The notes below the pieces were generated by a model. It saw nothing but the letters and a program-made list of their open reading frames with translations. It was not told the DNA's origin and searched no databases. The position numbers were made by a program, and so were the translations under genes. This document shows positions 6,887 through 13,596 of a DNA stretch of 15,581 nucleotides, piece after piece (the first letter of the stretch is position 1; each line of letters starts with the position of its first letter). This DNA comes from Thermoanaerobaculia bacterium (GTDB taxonomy: Bacteria > Acidobacteriota > Thermoanaerobaculia > Multivoradales > UBA5704), in NCBI GenBank assembly GCA_030150965.1, contig JASLEW010000067.1, forward strand, positions 1 through 15,581, read 5' to 3'.

Positions 6887-8032
6887 TCAACCGACCATCT
6901 CGCGCACCAGGGCGGCGATCGACAGCGGCGCCGACCCCTCGGCGTTGTTGTTGACCGTCAGCAGGAAGCGCCGCCCGGCCGCGAGCGCGGCGCGCGCCAG
7001 CTCCGCGAGCGCCGTGCGGGCTGCCGGATCGGGGGCCGCGAGGCGGTTGAAGGGGGCGAAGCGCCGGCCCGCCTCCTCGTAGGTGGCGCCGCCGCCGAGG
7101 AGCCACCGCCCCACGGTCAGCGGGAGCTGACCCGCGGCGGACAGCGGCGGCTCGTCGCCGGCAGCTGCCGGCAGGGCGCCGGCCGCTTCCCGGTCGGCGC
7201 CGGACGCCGGCGGCGCGGCCACCGCACCGGTCACCTCGGCCTGGATGCGCACGCTCGGCATGCGCGGATGGACGGTCAGGCAGTGACAGGCGCCGGCCGC
7301 GGCCAGCGCGGCGGCGTAGTCGGCGGTCAATAGCTCGCGGTTGCGCAGCTCGACGGCGTAGAGCGGACCGCGCGGCAAGGCGGCGAGGAACCCGTGCAGC
7401 CGGGCGGCGAAGCGCGGCGCCGGCCCGAGGTCCTGGGGGGCGAACTGGAAGAGCAGCGCGCCGCCCCGGGCGCCCAGCCCCTCGGCGTAGGGCGCCACCA
7501 CCTCGGCCGCGGCGTAGGCGGCGTCCAGGAAGCGCGGGTTGGGCCGCCCGCGCTCGGCGCCGTAGCGCTCATGGTCGGGGAAGCGGGCCAACGTGCACGC
7601 ATCGTGCGCCTTGACCAGGAAGAGGAAGTCCTCCGGCACCACCGCGGCGTAGCGCGCCAGCTCTTCGGCGGGCAGCGGCCGGTAGTGGGTGCGGTCGATG
7701 CCAGCGGCGCGCAGCAGCGGATGGCGGGCGTAGGCGGCGAGCCCGTCGCGCGCCAGGCGGGCCTGCGGATACACCCGGTCGTAGACCAGCCCCGCCCAGC
7801 CCGGGAACGACCAGGTGGAGCCGCCGAGGTGGAGCCCGGCGGGCAGCCGGCGCCCCAGATCGGCGACCTCCGCCTCGGGCACGGCGGCGCCCACCCCGCC
7901 GACACCGCTCCGGCCCGCCGGCGCCTCGGCCGGCCCGGAGCTGCCGGGCTCTGCTCCGTCCTCGGCCGGCGCACCGGCGGGACCGAAGAGGGCCAGCTGC
8001 CCGCCGCCGTCCGCCTTCTTGCCGCGTGCCAT
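6887..8032 (-). CDS. DUF72 family protein (YecE-like TIM-barrel)
   Basis: This 381-residue protein matches the DUF72 pattern. LHLGGSTWSFPGWAGLVY (67-84) is the family's N-terminal strand. DFLFLVKAHD (135-144) corresponds to the F-x-F-x-VKA strand, GALLFQFAP (191-199) to the LLxQ strand and YAVELRNREL (225-234) to the VELRN strand. LLTVNNNAEGSAPLSI (357-372) corresponds to the NN-x-x-G-x-A end motif. The N-terminal GQLALFG (11-17) recalls the GQLSLF found at the start of many members. DUF72 proteins are predicted TIM barrels with a conserved polar pocket; their function is not established. Two Ala/Gly/Pro-rich inserts (about 18-60 and 268-300) are extra to the usual length. The ATG at 8032 is preceded by a G-rich run (GGGGGG) close to the start. 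The gene converges with the NRPS-like gene 85 bp away, and no terminator is evident between them. Confidence 0.85.
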   Translation of the reverse strand: MARGKKADGGGQLALFGPAGAPAEDGAEPGSSGPAEAPAGRSGVGGVGAAVPEAEVADLGRRLPAGLHLGGSTWSFPGWAGLVYDRVYPQARLARDGLAAYARHPLLRAAGIDRTHYRPLPAEELARYAAVVPEDFLFLVKAHDACTLARFPDHERYGAERGRPNPRFLDAAYAAAEVVAPYAEGLGARGGALLFQFAPQDLGPAPRFAARLHGFLAALPRGPLYAVELRNRELLTADYAAALAAAGACHCLTVHPRMPSVRIQAEVTGAVAAPPASGADREAAGALPAAAGDEPPLSAAGQLPLTVGRWLLGGGATYEEAGRRFAPFNRLAAPDPAARTALAELARAALAAGRRFLLTVNNNAEGSAPLSIAALVREMVG

Positions 8033-8146
8033 CCTGCCCCCCGTTCTCAGGTGCTCTCAGCCGCGATCAGGCGCTCCCGACCGCTCCGCCGACCCCGACC
8101 ACGCTCGACCGTTCGCAACGGGTCTCGAAGAGGGAGGGGGACGGCG

Positions 8147-8377
8147 CTACTGGAGCCGCTCCACCTTGACGTCCGGGTCACCGTGGCGGTCGCGGGTGAT
8201 GGTGACCTGCCAGGGGTTGCAGCAGACCTCGCAATCCTGCACCAGGCTGCCCCAGACGTCCGGCTCGATGGCGATCTCGACGCGCTCGCCGCAGTAGGGG
8301 CACTGCACCTCGATCGGCACGTTCCAGTAGCCGTCGTGCGGGTCCACCTCCACGTCCTCCACGTCGCCGAAGCTCAA
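8147..8377 (-). CDS. CPXCG-motif cysteine-rich small protein
   Basis: A 76-residue reading frame whose last 60 residues match the CPXCG cysteine-rich family. IEVQCPYCGER gives Cys26 and Cys29, and DCEVCC gives Cys49, Cys52 and Cys53. The spacing suits a small zinc ribbon. The function of the family is unknown. The start is uncertain: TTG at 8377 overlaps the TGA of the EVE gene (TTGA), which suggests coupling, and a GGCGGGGG run lies upstream. The in-frame GTG at 8347, preceded by GGAGG at a good distance, would give a shorter protein of about 66 residues, closer to the usual family length. Order and overlap suggest co-transcription with the EVE gene. Confidence 0.75.
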   Translation of the reverse strand: MSFGDVEDVEVDPHDGYWNVPIEVQCPYCGERVEIAIEPDVWGSLVQDCEVCCNPWQVTITRDRHGDPDVKVERLQ

Positions 8378-8862
8378 GCGGGCCCCCGCCGCGCCCTGCC
8401 GCGCCCCAGGCGGCAGACGATCTCGAACTCGCCCGCGGCGACCGGCTGCACCGACAGGCGCGAGCCCTTGCGGGTGACCTCCATGCTCTCCAGGCCCGGC
8501 GTCGCCTTGAGCGTGGCGAGCGGCACCACCTCGGGGAACCTCTCCACGAAGCGGATGTCCACCGCGTACCAGGTCGGGTTCTCCGGATCGCTCTTGGGAT
8601 CGAAGTACTTGTGGCCCTTCTTCACGGCATAGGGGTCGGGATATCCGGCCCGCGCCACCTCGGCGATCCCGGAGACTCCCGAGGGCTCGGCGTTGGAGGC
8701 GTAGAACAGGACCCCGTCGCCCACCTTCACCTCGTCGCGCAGGAAATTGCGCGCCGTGAAGTTCCGCACCCCCTCCCAGCTCGTCGTGCCGTCGCGCTCC
8801 AGATCGCTGATGTCGTAGGCCTCCGGCTCGCACTTCATCAACCAGTAGCGTTTCCGCGCCAT
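8374..8862 (-). CDS. EVE-domain protein (thymocyte nuclear protein 1 family)
   Basis: A 162-residue single-domain protein. RYWLMKCEPEAYDISDL at 5-21 is the typical first strand and turn. TTSWEGVRNFTARNFLRD (26-43) carries the conserved Trp-x-Gly-Val-Arg-Asn-x-x-Ala-Arg-Asn. VGDGVLFYASN (47-57) and WYAVDIRFVERF (98-109) complete the barrel, and RLSVQPV near the C-terminus is also conserved. EVE domains are PUA-like/YTH-related folds that bind modified bases in DNA or RNA; stand-alone bacterial members are of uncertain role. The start is well supported by GAGGAGG a few bases before the ATG at 8862. A TATGAT hexamer on the minus strand (plus positions 8903-8908) could be its -10 element, with a leader of about 35 nt; no clear -35 is seen. 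Confidence 0.88.
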   Translation of the reverse strand: MARKRYWLMKCEPEAYDISDLERDGTTSWEGVRNFTARNFLRDEVKVGDGVLFYASNAEPSGVSGIAEVARAGYPDPYAVKKGHKYFDPKSDPENPTWYAVDIRFVERFPEVVPLATLKATPGLESMEVTRKGSRLSVQPVAAGEFEIVCRLGRGRARRGPA

Positions 8863-9163
8863 CGCCTCCTCCTCGGGTTACCGCCATCCGCAACCGGTAC
8901 GCATCATAGCGCCACGACATCTTCTGGCGCCCGCTCCAAGGAGCTGAGGACCCGCGCCTCCGAGCCTCTCCGAGCCACCGACGGCCGCCGACGGATGGAG
9001 CGGAGCCGCCACCGCTCCGGTCTTCCGCCGGGCGGCTGTGACCAAGGCCACAGACGGCAGCCTGGCGCCGCCTTACTCTCTGGGTGGCTGAGACCTTGAC
9101 AGGTCTCCGAGCACTTGAACGCGGGAGCCCGGGTCCCCAAGGCTCCCGCGCTTTTTCTCCGCC
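8863..9163. other. Gene-free 301-bp gap with several hairpins
   Basis: No open frame here has a family pattern. Visible structures, read on the plus strand, are GGAGCGG-n8-CCGCTCC (8997-9018), GGCGGC (9031-9036) pairing with GCCGCC (9067-9072) around a CTGTG/CACAG hairpin, and GAGACC-TTGACA-GGTCTC (9090-9107). The last extends outward as GCT/AGC with a 2-nt bulge. A terminator follows. A weak TTACCG (8878) with CATCAT (8902) pair could start a plus-strand transcript. I could not match the region to a known riboswitch, tRNA, SRP RNA or 6S RNA. Confidence 0.4.
9120..9156 (+). terminator. Plus-strand intrinsic terminator
   Basis: A perfect 10-bp GC-rich stem (9120-9129 with 9141-9150) encloses an 11-nt loop and is followed by GC and five T (9152-9156). 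The T-run lies on the plus-strand 3' side; read in minus direction the hairpin has no T-run. It lies just beyond the 3' end of the minus-strand sensor gene, so it could also act as a 3'-end stem-loop for that gene or shield it from opposing transcription. Confidence 0.55.
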
Positions 9164-11968
9164 TCAATCCGCGCCGTGCCGCTCGCCGCGCTGGCTGACC
9201 GGCACCCGCCACCTCACCTCGAACCTGCCGCCCTCCCGGGTGAACCGCAGGTCGTGCCAGCCGCACAGGTGGGCCAGGCGCTCCAGGATGCGCCGGCCGC
9301 CGTAGGCGCGGCCATCCCGGTCCGGCGCCCCGGCGCCGGGACCCACCTCGTTCTCGACCGCGAACAGCAGCTCCCGCCGCACCGGGTCGAGCGTGATCTC
9401 CAGCCGCGGCACGCTGCCGGCCCGGCCGTGGCGGATCGCGTTGACCACCACCTCGCCGAGGAAGAAGCCGAAGCCGCCGCGCAGCGGCGCCGCGAACCAG
9501 AAGTCCTCGGGCCAGTCGATGCGCACGCTCAGCACCTCGCCGGCAGCCTCCGGGAGCGACGGCGGCGCCTGCCTCGCCGCGCCGGCCGCCCGCTCGGCGG
9601 CCTGGGCCGCCGCCAGCACCCCGTTGTCCCAATGCAGGCGCGAGCGCAGCTCCGCGTCGCCGCGCACCCGCGCCAGGACCGCCTGCCAGCTGTCGATCGT
9701 GGCCCGCGCCTGGGCGGCCTCGATCGAGCAGTCGGGGGGCAGCGGCGGCTCGGCGTCCCAATGCTCCAGCAGCCACGCCGTGGCGAGCACCCGCCGCTCC
9801 AGGTAGGCGGCCAGCCAGCGCTCGAAGGCGAGGTCCTCCGGACCGGGCGCAGCCGATCCGCCGCCGTTCTCTTCGGGCGCGGCGGCTGCGCCGCCGGTCT
9901 TTTCGGGCGCGGCGGCTGCGCCGCCGCTGGTCGCCAAACTGTGGGCCAGCACCCGGGCGAGCGAGTCGAGGCCGTGGGCGAGAAGGGCCGCGAGCTTGCG
10001 CCGCTCGTCGGCGCGCGTCGAGCCCACCAGGTCGTCGCGCCACAGCGCCAGGTCGGCCTCCGGCTCGACCAGGAAGAGGACCCCCAGGCGGTGGCGCTCG
10101 TCGGCATGCAGCGCCTCGATCGGCGCGGTCACCGCGACCGATCGCACGATCGCATAGCGCGTCTCCAGGGCGCCCCCCTCGCCGCGCACCGAGAGCGGCA
10201 CGCCGTAGGCCCGCCGCGCCCCCTGATCCGCCACCTGCATGCGCGCATAGTGCTCGCGGGCGCGCGGGTCGTCCGCCACCAGGTCGCGGGCGCGGGTGCC
10301 GCCGGCGATCCCCAGGCTGACCGCCGCCTGGTTGCCGTAGACCACCTCGTCGGTGTTGGGATCGACCACCATCAGCGGCACCTGCATGGTGTTGAGCAGG
10401 TTCTGCTTCTCCTGCAGCTCCCGCTCGGCCTTGAGCTGCGCCCGCTCGGTCCGCCGCCGGCTGCTCTCGAAGCTGGCGAGGAGCAGGCCGCCGAGCAGAG
10501 CGAGCAGCACCGCCGGCAGCAGCGCGAAGCTCGAGCGGGTGGCCGGGAAGAGCGTCACCAGCCACGTCGTCGCGGCGACCTGCAGCGCCGCCACCGCGCC
10601 CTCCTCCGCCACCGCGCCGTGGTAGAGGTAGAACGGGCTCGCCGCCCGGCCGCCGCGCCCCTCGGCGGCGGCCAGGGCACCCACCGCGGTGCGCAGCCGC
10701 GCCGCCGCCCGCGACGGCAGGTGCGCCGCCATCGCCGCCCAGGGCAGCCAGGGCTCGCGCACCGGCGAGGGGAGCCGCACCACCGCGGCGCTCATCGGCG
10801 GCTCCAGGTGGGAGGCGAAGTCCTGCCAGTCGATGTCGAAGGTCAGGTCGGCGGCGATCACCCCGCGGAAACCCTGCTCGGCCTCGCGCACCGGCACCAG
10901 CAGCGTCGCCACCACGCCCTGGCCGCCCAGGTCGAGGTAGAGGCCCGAGTAGTACGCCTGCGGCTGGGGAGCGCCGAAATCGAAGCGGAAGATGAACTCG
11001 TTGGGCACGAACGTCGGCAGCAGCGGCAGCTTGCGGAACTCCCGCTCCTCGCCGAGCGCCGCCTCGCGCCGCGCCGCCGCCCCGGCCGCGGAACCCGGCC
11101 CGGCAAACGGCTCCGACACCAGCGTCCCGTCCTCGCCGACGGCGTAGAGGCGCACCACCCGCGGCGCGCGCGCCGCGGGCACCGCCGGCAGCGGCTCCCG
11201 CGCCAGCGCCGCCCGCAGGGCGTCGCCCGCCGCCAGCAGGTGATGGGTCGCCTGGAGCAGGAAGCGGTTCGCGGGCTGCGAGAGGTCGGCCAGGTCGGCG
11301 GTGTCGATGGCGCGCCGCCGGGTGAGCGCGAACCAGTGGCCCCGCAGCTCCAGGAAGCGCTGCACCCGCAGCGGCAGCGGCCCAGCGGCACCGCCGCCCC
11401 CGGCGGTCTCCCCGCCGCCGGGAGCCTCTGTGGCCCCGGCGGTCTCCGCGCTCCCGGGGCCTGCCGCTCTCCCGGTGCCTGGCGCTCTCCCGGCGCCATC
11501 GCCCTTCCCGCCGCCCCCGTCCTGCCCCACGCCGCCCGCCGCCAGTGCCGCCGGCGGCACGGCGTGCGGCAGGTCGGCGGCGGTCCACCCCGACGGCGGC
11601 GGCGGCGCCGGCAGGGCGAGGGCAGCGCGCAGGGCGGCGAGGAACGGCGGCAGGCTGGCCTCGTCGTGCCAATCCACGATCTCGCCGTAGAGGCGCGCCT
11701 TGACCGGATCGGCGATGTGGCGGCGGTACTGCTTGAGCTCCACGTGCAGCCAGGCGGTCACCCCGGGGGTCTCGCTGGGACGGCTGGGTACCGTGTCCTG
11801 GACCAGCTCATAGATGGCCTGGCCGCGGCTCTGGCCGACGCGCAGCCGTCCCTCGCGCGCCACCGCGAGCACGGTGACCGCCGCCAGCGCCGCCACCACC
11901 AGGACTCCCACGTAGAGCAGCCACGGAGGCCGCCGTCGCGCACTGGAGGGAGGGGTGGAAGCGGTCAC
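9164..11968 (-). CDS. Membrane sensor kinase-like protein: Cache, PAS and LytS-type ATPase domains
   Basis: A 934-residue protein from GTG 11968. Segment 1 (about 16-36) and segment 2 (about 479-500) bound a large extracytoplasmic region. Within it, AYYSGLYLDLGGQGVVATLL followed by GFRGVIAADLTFDIDW (338-381) is a Cache-type ligand-binding signature. After segment 2 come a short coiled coil (501-526), a PAS domain (about 520-640; LLNTMQVPLMVVDPNTDEVV) and a helical region. The C-terminal ATPase (about 810-925) has the N-box GEVVVNAIRHG (838-848), FAVENEVGPG (869-878) in place of D-x-G-x-G, and GGRRILERLAHL (890-901). This resembles the LytS/YehU type. No standard phospho-acceptor H-box is evident; His665 in LLAHGLDSL is the nearest candidate. 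A Gly-rich insert (about 143-196) and a repeated GGAAAAPE linker (682-699) are unusual. The start lacks a Shine-Dalgarno sequence and was chosen because the first membrane segment follows directly. The gene is divergent from the 373-residue unknown protein. Confidence 0.75.
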   Translation of the reverse strand: MTASTPPSSARRRPPWLLYVGVLVVAALAAVTVLAVAREGRLRVGQSRGQAIYELVQDTVPSRPSETPGVTAWLHVELKQYRRHIADPVKARLYGEIVDWHDEASLPPFLAALRAALALPAPPPPSGWTAADLPHAVPPAALAAGGVGQDGGGGKGDGAGRAPGTGRAAGPGSAETAGATEAPGGGETAGGGGAAGPLPLRVQRFLELRGHWFALTRRRAIDTADLADLSQPANRFLLQATHHLLAAGDALRAALAREPLPAVPAARAPRVVRLYAVGEDGTLVSEPFAGPGSAAGAAARREAALGEEREFRKLPLLPTFVPNEFIFRFDFGAPQPQAYYSGLYLDLGGQGVVATLLVPVREAEQGFRGVIAADLTFDIDWQDFASHLEPPMSAAVVRLPSPVREPWLPWAAMAAHLPSRAAARLRTAVGALAAAEGRGGRAASPFYLYHGAVAEEGAVAALQVAATTWLVTLFPATRSSFALLPAVLLALLGGLLLASFESSRRRTERAQLKAERELQEKQNLLNTMQVPLMVVDPNTDEVVYGNQAAVSLGIAGGTRARDLVADDPRAREHYARMQVADQGARRAYGVPLSVRGEGGALETRYAIVRSVAVTAPIEALHADERHRLGVLFLVEPEADLALWRDDLVGSTRADERRKLAALLAHGLDSLARVLAHSLATSGGAAAAPEKTGGAAAAPEENGGGSAAPGPEDLAFERWLAAYLERRVLATAWLLEHWDAEPPLPPDCSIEAAQARATIDSWQAVLARVRGDAELRSRLHWDNGVLAAAQAAERAAGAARQAPPSLPEAAGEVLSVRIDWPEDFWFAAPLRGGFGFFLGEVVVNAIRHGRAGSVPRLEITLDPVRRELLFAVENEVGPGAGAPDRDGRAYGGRRILERLAHLCGWHDLRFTREGGRFEVRWRVPVSQRGERHGAD
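9872..9925 (-). repeat. Two-copy 30-bp-period repeat inside the sensor linker
   Basis: A 24-bp identical segment occurs at 9872-9895 and again at 9902-9925, period 30 bp. On the minus strand it encodes the two GGAAAAPE copies between the PAS/helical part and the ATPase domain. The period keeps the frame, so it looks like a duplicated flexible linker. A third, diverged copy (GGGSAAPGPE) may follow. Confidence 0.75.
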
Positions 11969-12247
11969 GGCGGCGGGAGGGTGCGGGACGATCCGAAGGG
12001 CTGCACTTAGCGAAGGGATCGATGGGAAGGAGAGGTCCAGAGGGATGGGACGAGCGGGAGGGGCGCAGGAACCGCAGGGGTCACAGGGGCCGGGATGGGG
12101 GGGGCCGGAGCGGCCGGACGGCGCCGCGGATGCGGAGCGCCCAAAGAGCCGGGAGCTTGCGCCGCGCGGCTGCCGCGGAGCCGCGCGGGATGGTGCCGAG
12201 CCGGGCGGAGCCGCCGCGACCGCGGGCAGAGCCGATAGAATCCTTGC
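11969..12247. promoter_or_regulatory. Shared upstream region of the divergent sensor and unknown-protein genes, with a 10-bp inverted repeat
   Basis: The 279-bp gap between the divergent starts holds a perfect inverted repeat: CCGCGCGGCT (12162-12171), 7-nt spacer, AGCCGCGCGG (12179-12188). It could be an operator for a dimeric regulator or an RNA hairpin. TAGAAT at 12236-12241, 6 bp before the ATG at 12248, matches the -10 consensus at 5 of 6 positions and would give a leaderless message; no -35 is visible. GC-only repeats arise by chance more easily in such DNA, so confidence is limited. Confidence 0.4.
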
Positions 12248-13369
12248 ATGACGTGGGTACTGGCCGAGGGCTTCGCGCGGCGTCCCCTGGTCGTCGTGGA
12301 AGACCACTTGTACCACATCACCGAGCTGCTCGCGTGCCTCGCGGAGCCGCTGTGCGGGCAGCTCACCGTGATCTGCCTCGACCGCCCCGGCCCCGACACC
12401 AGCCGCGCGGTCGCCGGCTGGCTGGGCGCCCACCCGCACCTCCAGGCGATGGCCGCGCTGGAGGCGGCGGCCGGAGAGGCCGGCGGTGTCGGCAGCCCTG
12501 GCGGCCCTGCCGCGGGCGAACGCTTCCGCCCCCTGCCGCCGGAGGCGTTCACCTCGGCGCATCGCCTCTGCCAGACGGTCGCCGGCGCCCTCCGCCCCGG
12601 CGGCCTGCTGCTCCAGGACATCCAGCTCTCCACCCTGGAGTTCATCCCCGCCGACCGCTGGTGGGAGTCGATCAGCCTCGCCAGCACCGTGCGCGGCATG
12701 TTCGCCGACCGGCCGCCGGCCTGCCGCTTCTTCTCCAACAAGCGCGGCTACGAGGCAACCTTCGGCCGCGACCTGCTCGACGCCGGCTTCGATCCCCGCG
12801 ACGTGATCGACAAGGGCGACCTCGACCGCACGCTGCTGCCGGTCCTGCGGCGCGTCCTCGACCGCGCCTTCCCCCTGGAGCTGCGCCTGGCCGCGCCGGG
12901 GCGCTCCCCATGGACCGTGCGGGCGGCCGGCAGCGAGGCGGAGCGCGAGGAGCTGGAGCGCAACCTCGATCTCCTGCTGTGGAGCGGCGGCGACGGCACC
13001 CTGGCCCTGGGCGGCCAGGCCCTGCCGGCCGATCCGGCGCGCCGGCGCCTGTCCCTCAAGCCCGGCGCCCAGGAGGCGCTCACCTGGAGCGCGCTGCTCG
13101 AGGACCGCCTGGGCGCCGGCCCCGGCCTGCCGGTGGTGGCGGTCGGCCAGCGCCTGGCGCCGCCGGGCGCCGGCAGGGCCGAGGTCACCAACCTGGCCGC
13201 GCGCCACCTCCACACCCTGCGCGGCCGGCTCCAGGACCCGGGCGGCATCCTGACCGGCGACCACGCCTACCGGCTGAGCGAGCGGCTGACCGTGGGCATC
13301 GCCCGCCCCCTCTCCGCCGCAACGGCCGGCGCTCCCGCGCCGCCCGCCGCTCCTTCGCCCGCCAACTGA
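12248..13369 (+). CDS. Unrecognised 373-residue protein divergent from the sensor
   Basis: I do not recognise the family. Codon structure is that of a real gene in GC-rich DNA, with G/C at nearly every third position. The N-terminus PLVVVEDHLYHITELLACL (13-31) alternates a beta strand and an amphipathic helix, recalling a Rossmann-type or receiver-like start, followed by LTVICLDRPG (39-48). The segment VAGALRPGGLLLQDIQLSTL (111-130) resembles the strand and turn of a methyltransferase-like fold. RWWESISLASTVRGMFADR (137-155) and CRFFSNKRGYEATFGRDLLD (159-178) look highly constrained and are probably diagnostic. The C-terminal third contains NLAARHLHTLRGRL (315-328) and a Pro/Ala tail. There is no signal peptide or membrane segment, so it is probably cytoplasmic. 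There is no Shine-Dalgarno sequence before ATG 12248, but TAGAAT lies 6 bp upstream. Divergence from the sensor suggests a shared pathway; this is inference. Confidence 0.7.
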   Translation: MTWVLAEGFARRPLVVVEDHLYHITELLACLAEPLCGQLTVICLDRPGPDTSRAVAGWLGAHPHLQAMAALEAAAGEAGGVGSPGGPAAGERFRPLPPEAFTSAHRLCQTVAGALRPGGLLLQDIQLSTLEFIPADRWWESISLASTVRGMFADRPPACRFFSNKRGYEATFGRDLLDAGFDPRDVIDKGDLDRTLLPVLRRVLDRAFPLELRLAAPGRSPWTVRAAGSEAEREELERNLDLLLWSGGDGTLALGGQALPADPARRRLSLKPGAQEALTWSALLEDRLGAGPGLPVVAVGQRLAPPGAGRAEVTNLAARHLHTLRGRLQDPGGILTGDHAYRLSERLTVGIARPLSAATAGAPAPPAAPSPAN

Positions 13370-13596
13370 AGCCTCCCGGCGCTTCCCCGAGGACTTCCCG
13401 CGAGGACCGGCCGAGGCCGGCGAGACAGGCCAGGCCGCCGATGCGGTCGCAGCCACCGCCGCTCTGCGCCCGGCGGCCGCCACCTCCGCTCCCCTTCGCC
13501 CGCCTTCGCCGCCGCGCGCAGGCGGCGCGAGGCCGCGGCATAGAGCGCGCCCGGGGCTCCTCCCTAAGCTGCCGTCAAAGCCACGAGGAGGAGCCC
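13370..13596. other. Gap between the unknown-protein and transporter genes
   Basis: 227 bp with no supported gene. It contains a 7-bp GC hairpin (stem arms 13507-13513 and 13521-13527, loop GCGCGCA) without a T-run, so it is not a clear terminator. No good promoter for the transporter is visible. Confidence 0.4.

Noticed and set aside
3600..6900. Direct repeats or an insertion-sequence scar flanking the low-GC island
   Set aside because: I compared the ends of the island by eye and found no repeat longer than a few bases and no transposase or integrase gene.
9096..9124. Perfect TTGACA as a plus-strand -35 element
   Set aside because: It forms the loop of a hairpin, and no -10-like hexamer lies 16-18 bp downstream.
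9080..9140. TPP riboswitch, because of GGCTGAGA followed by TTGAAC
   Set aside because: The downstream conserved CCTGATCTGGATAATGCC part is missing, and no thiamine gene follows on that strand.
8904..11672. Minus-strand open frame of 922 residues
   Set aside because: It lies in a different frame from the sensor gene, which has membrane segments and domain motifs; this one is low-complexity Arg/Gly/Ala.
9176..12010. Plus-strand open frame of 944 residues opposite the sensor gene
   Set aside because: It is the antisense image of the sensor gene, with His/Gln/Arg-rich composition and no domain signature.
11969..13483. Extension of the sensor frame upstream by 505 codons
   Set aside because: The sequence lies opposite the 373-residue gene and reads as shadow; the membrane segment right after GTG 11968 marks a natural N-terminus.
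12022..13596. Upstream extension of the transporter frame by 525 codons
   Set aside because: The strong ribosome-binding site before ATG 13597 and the family N-terminus fix the start there.
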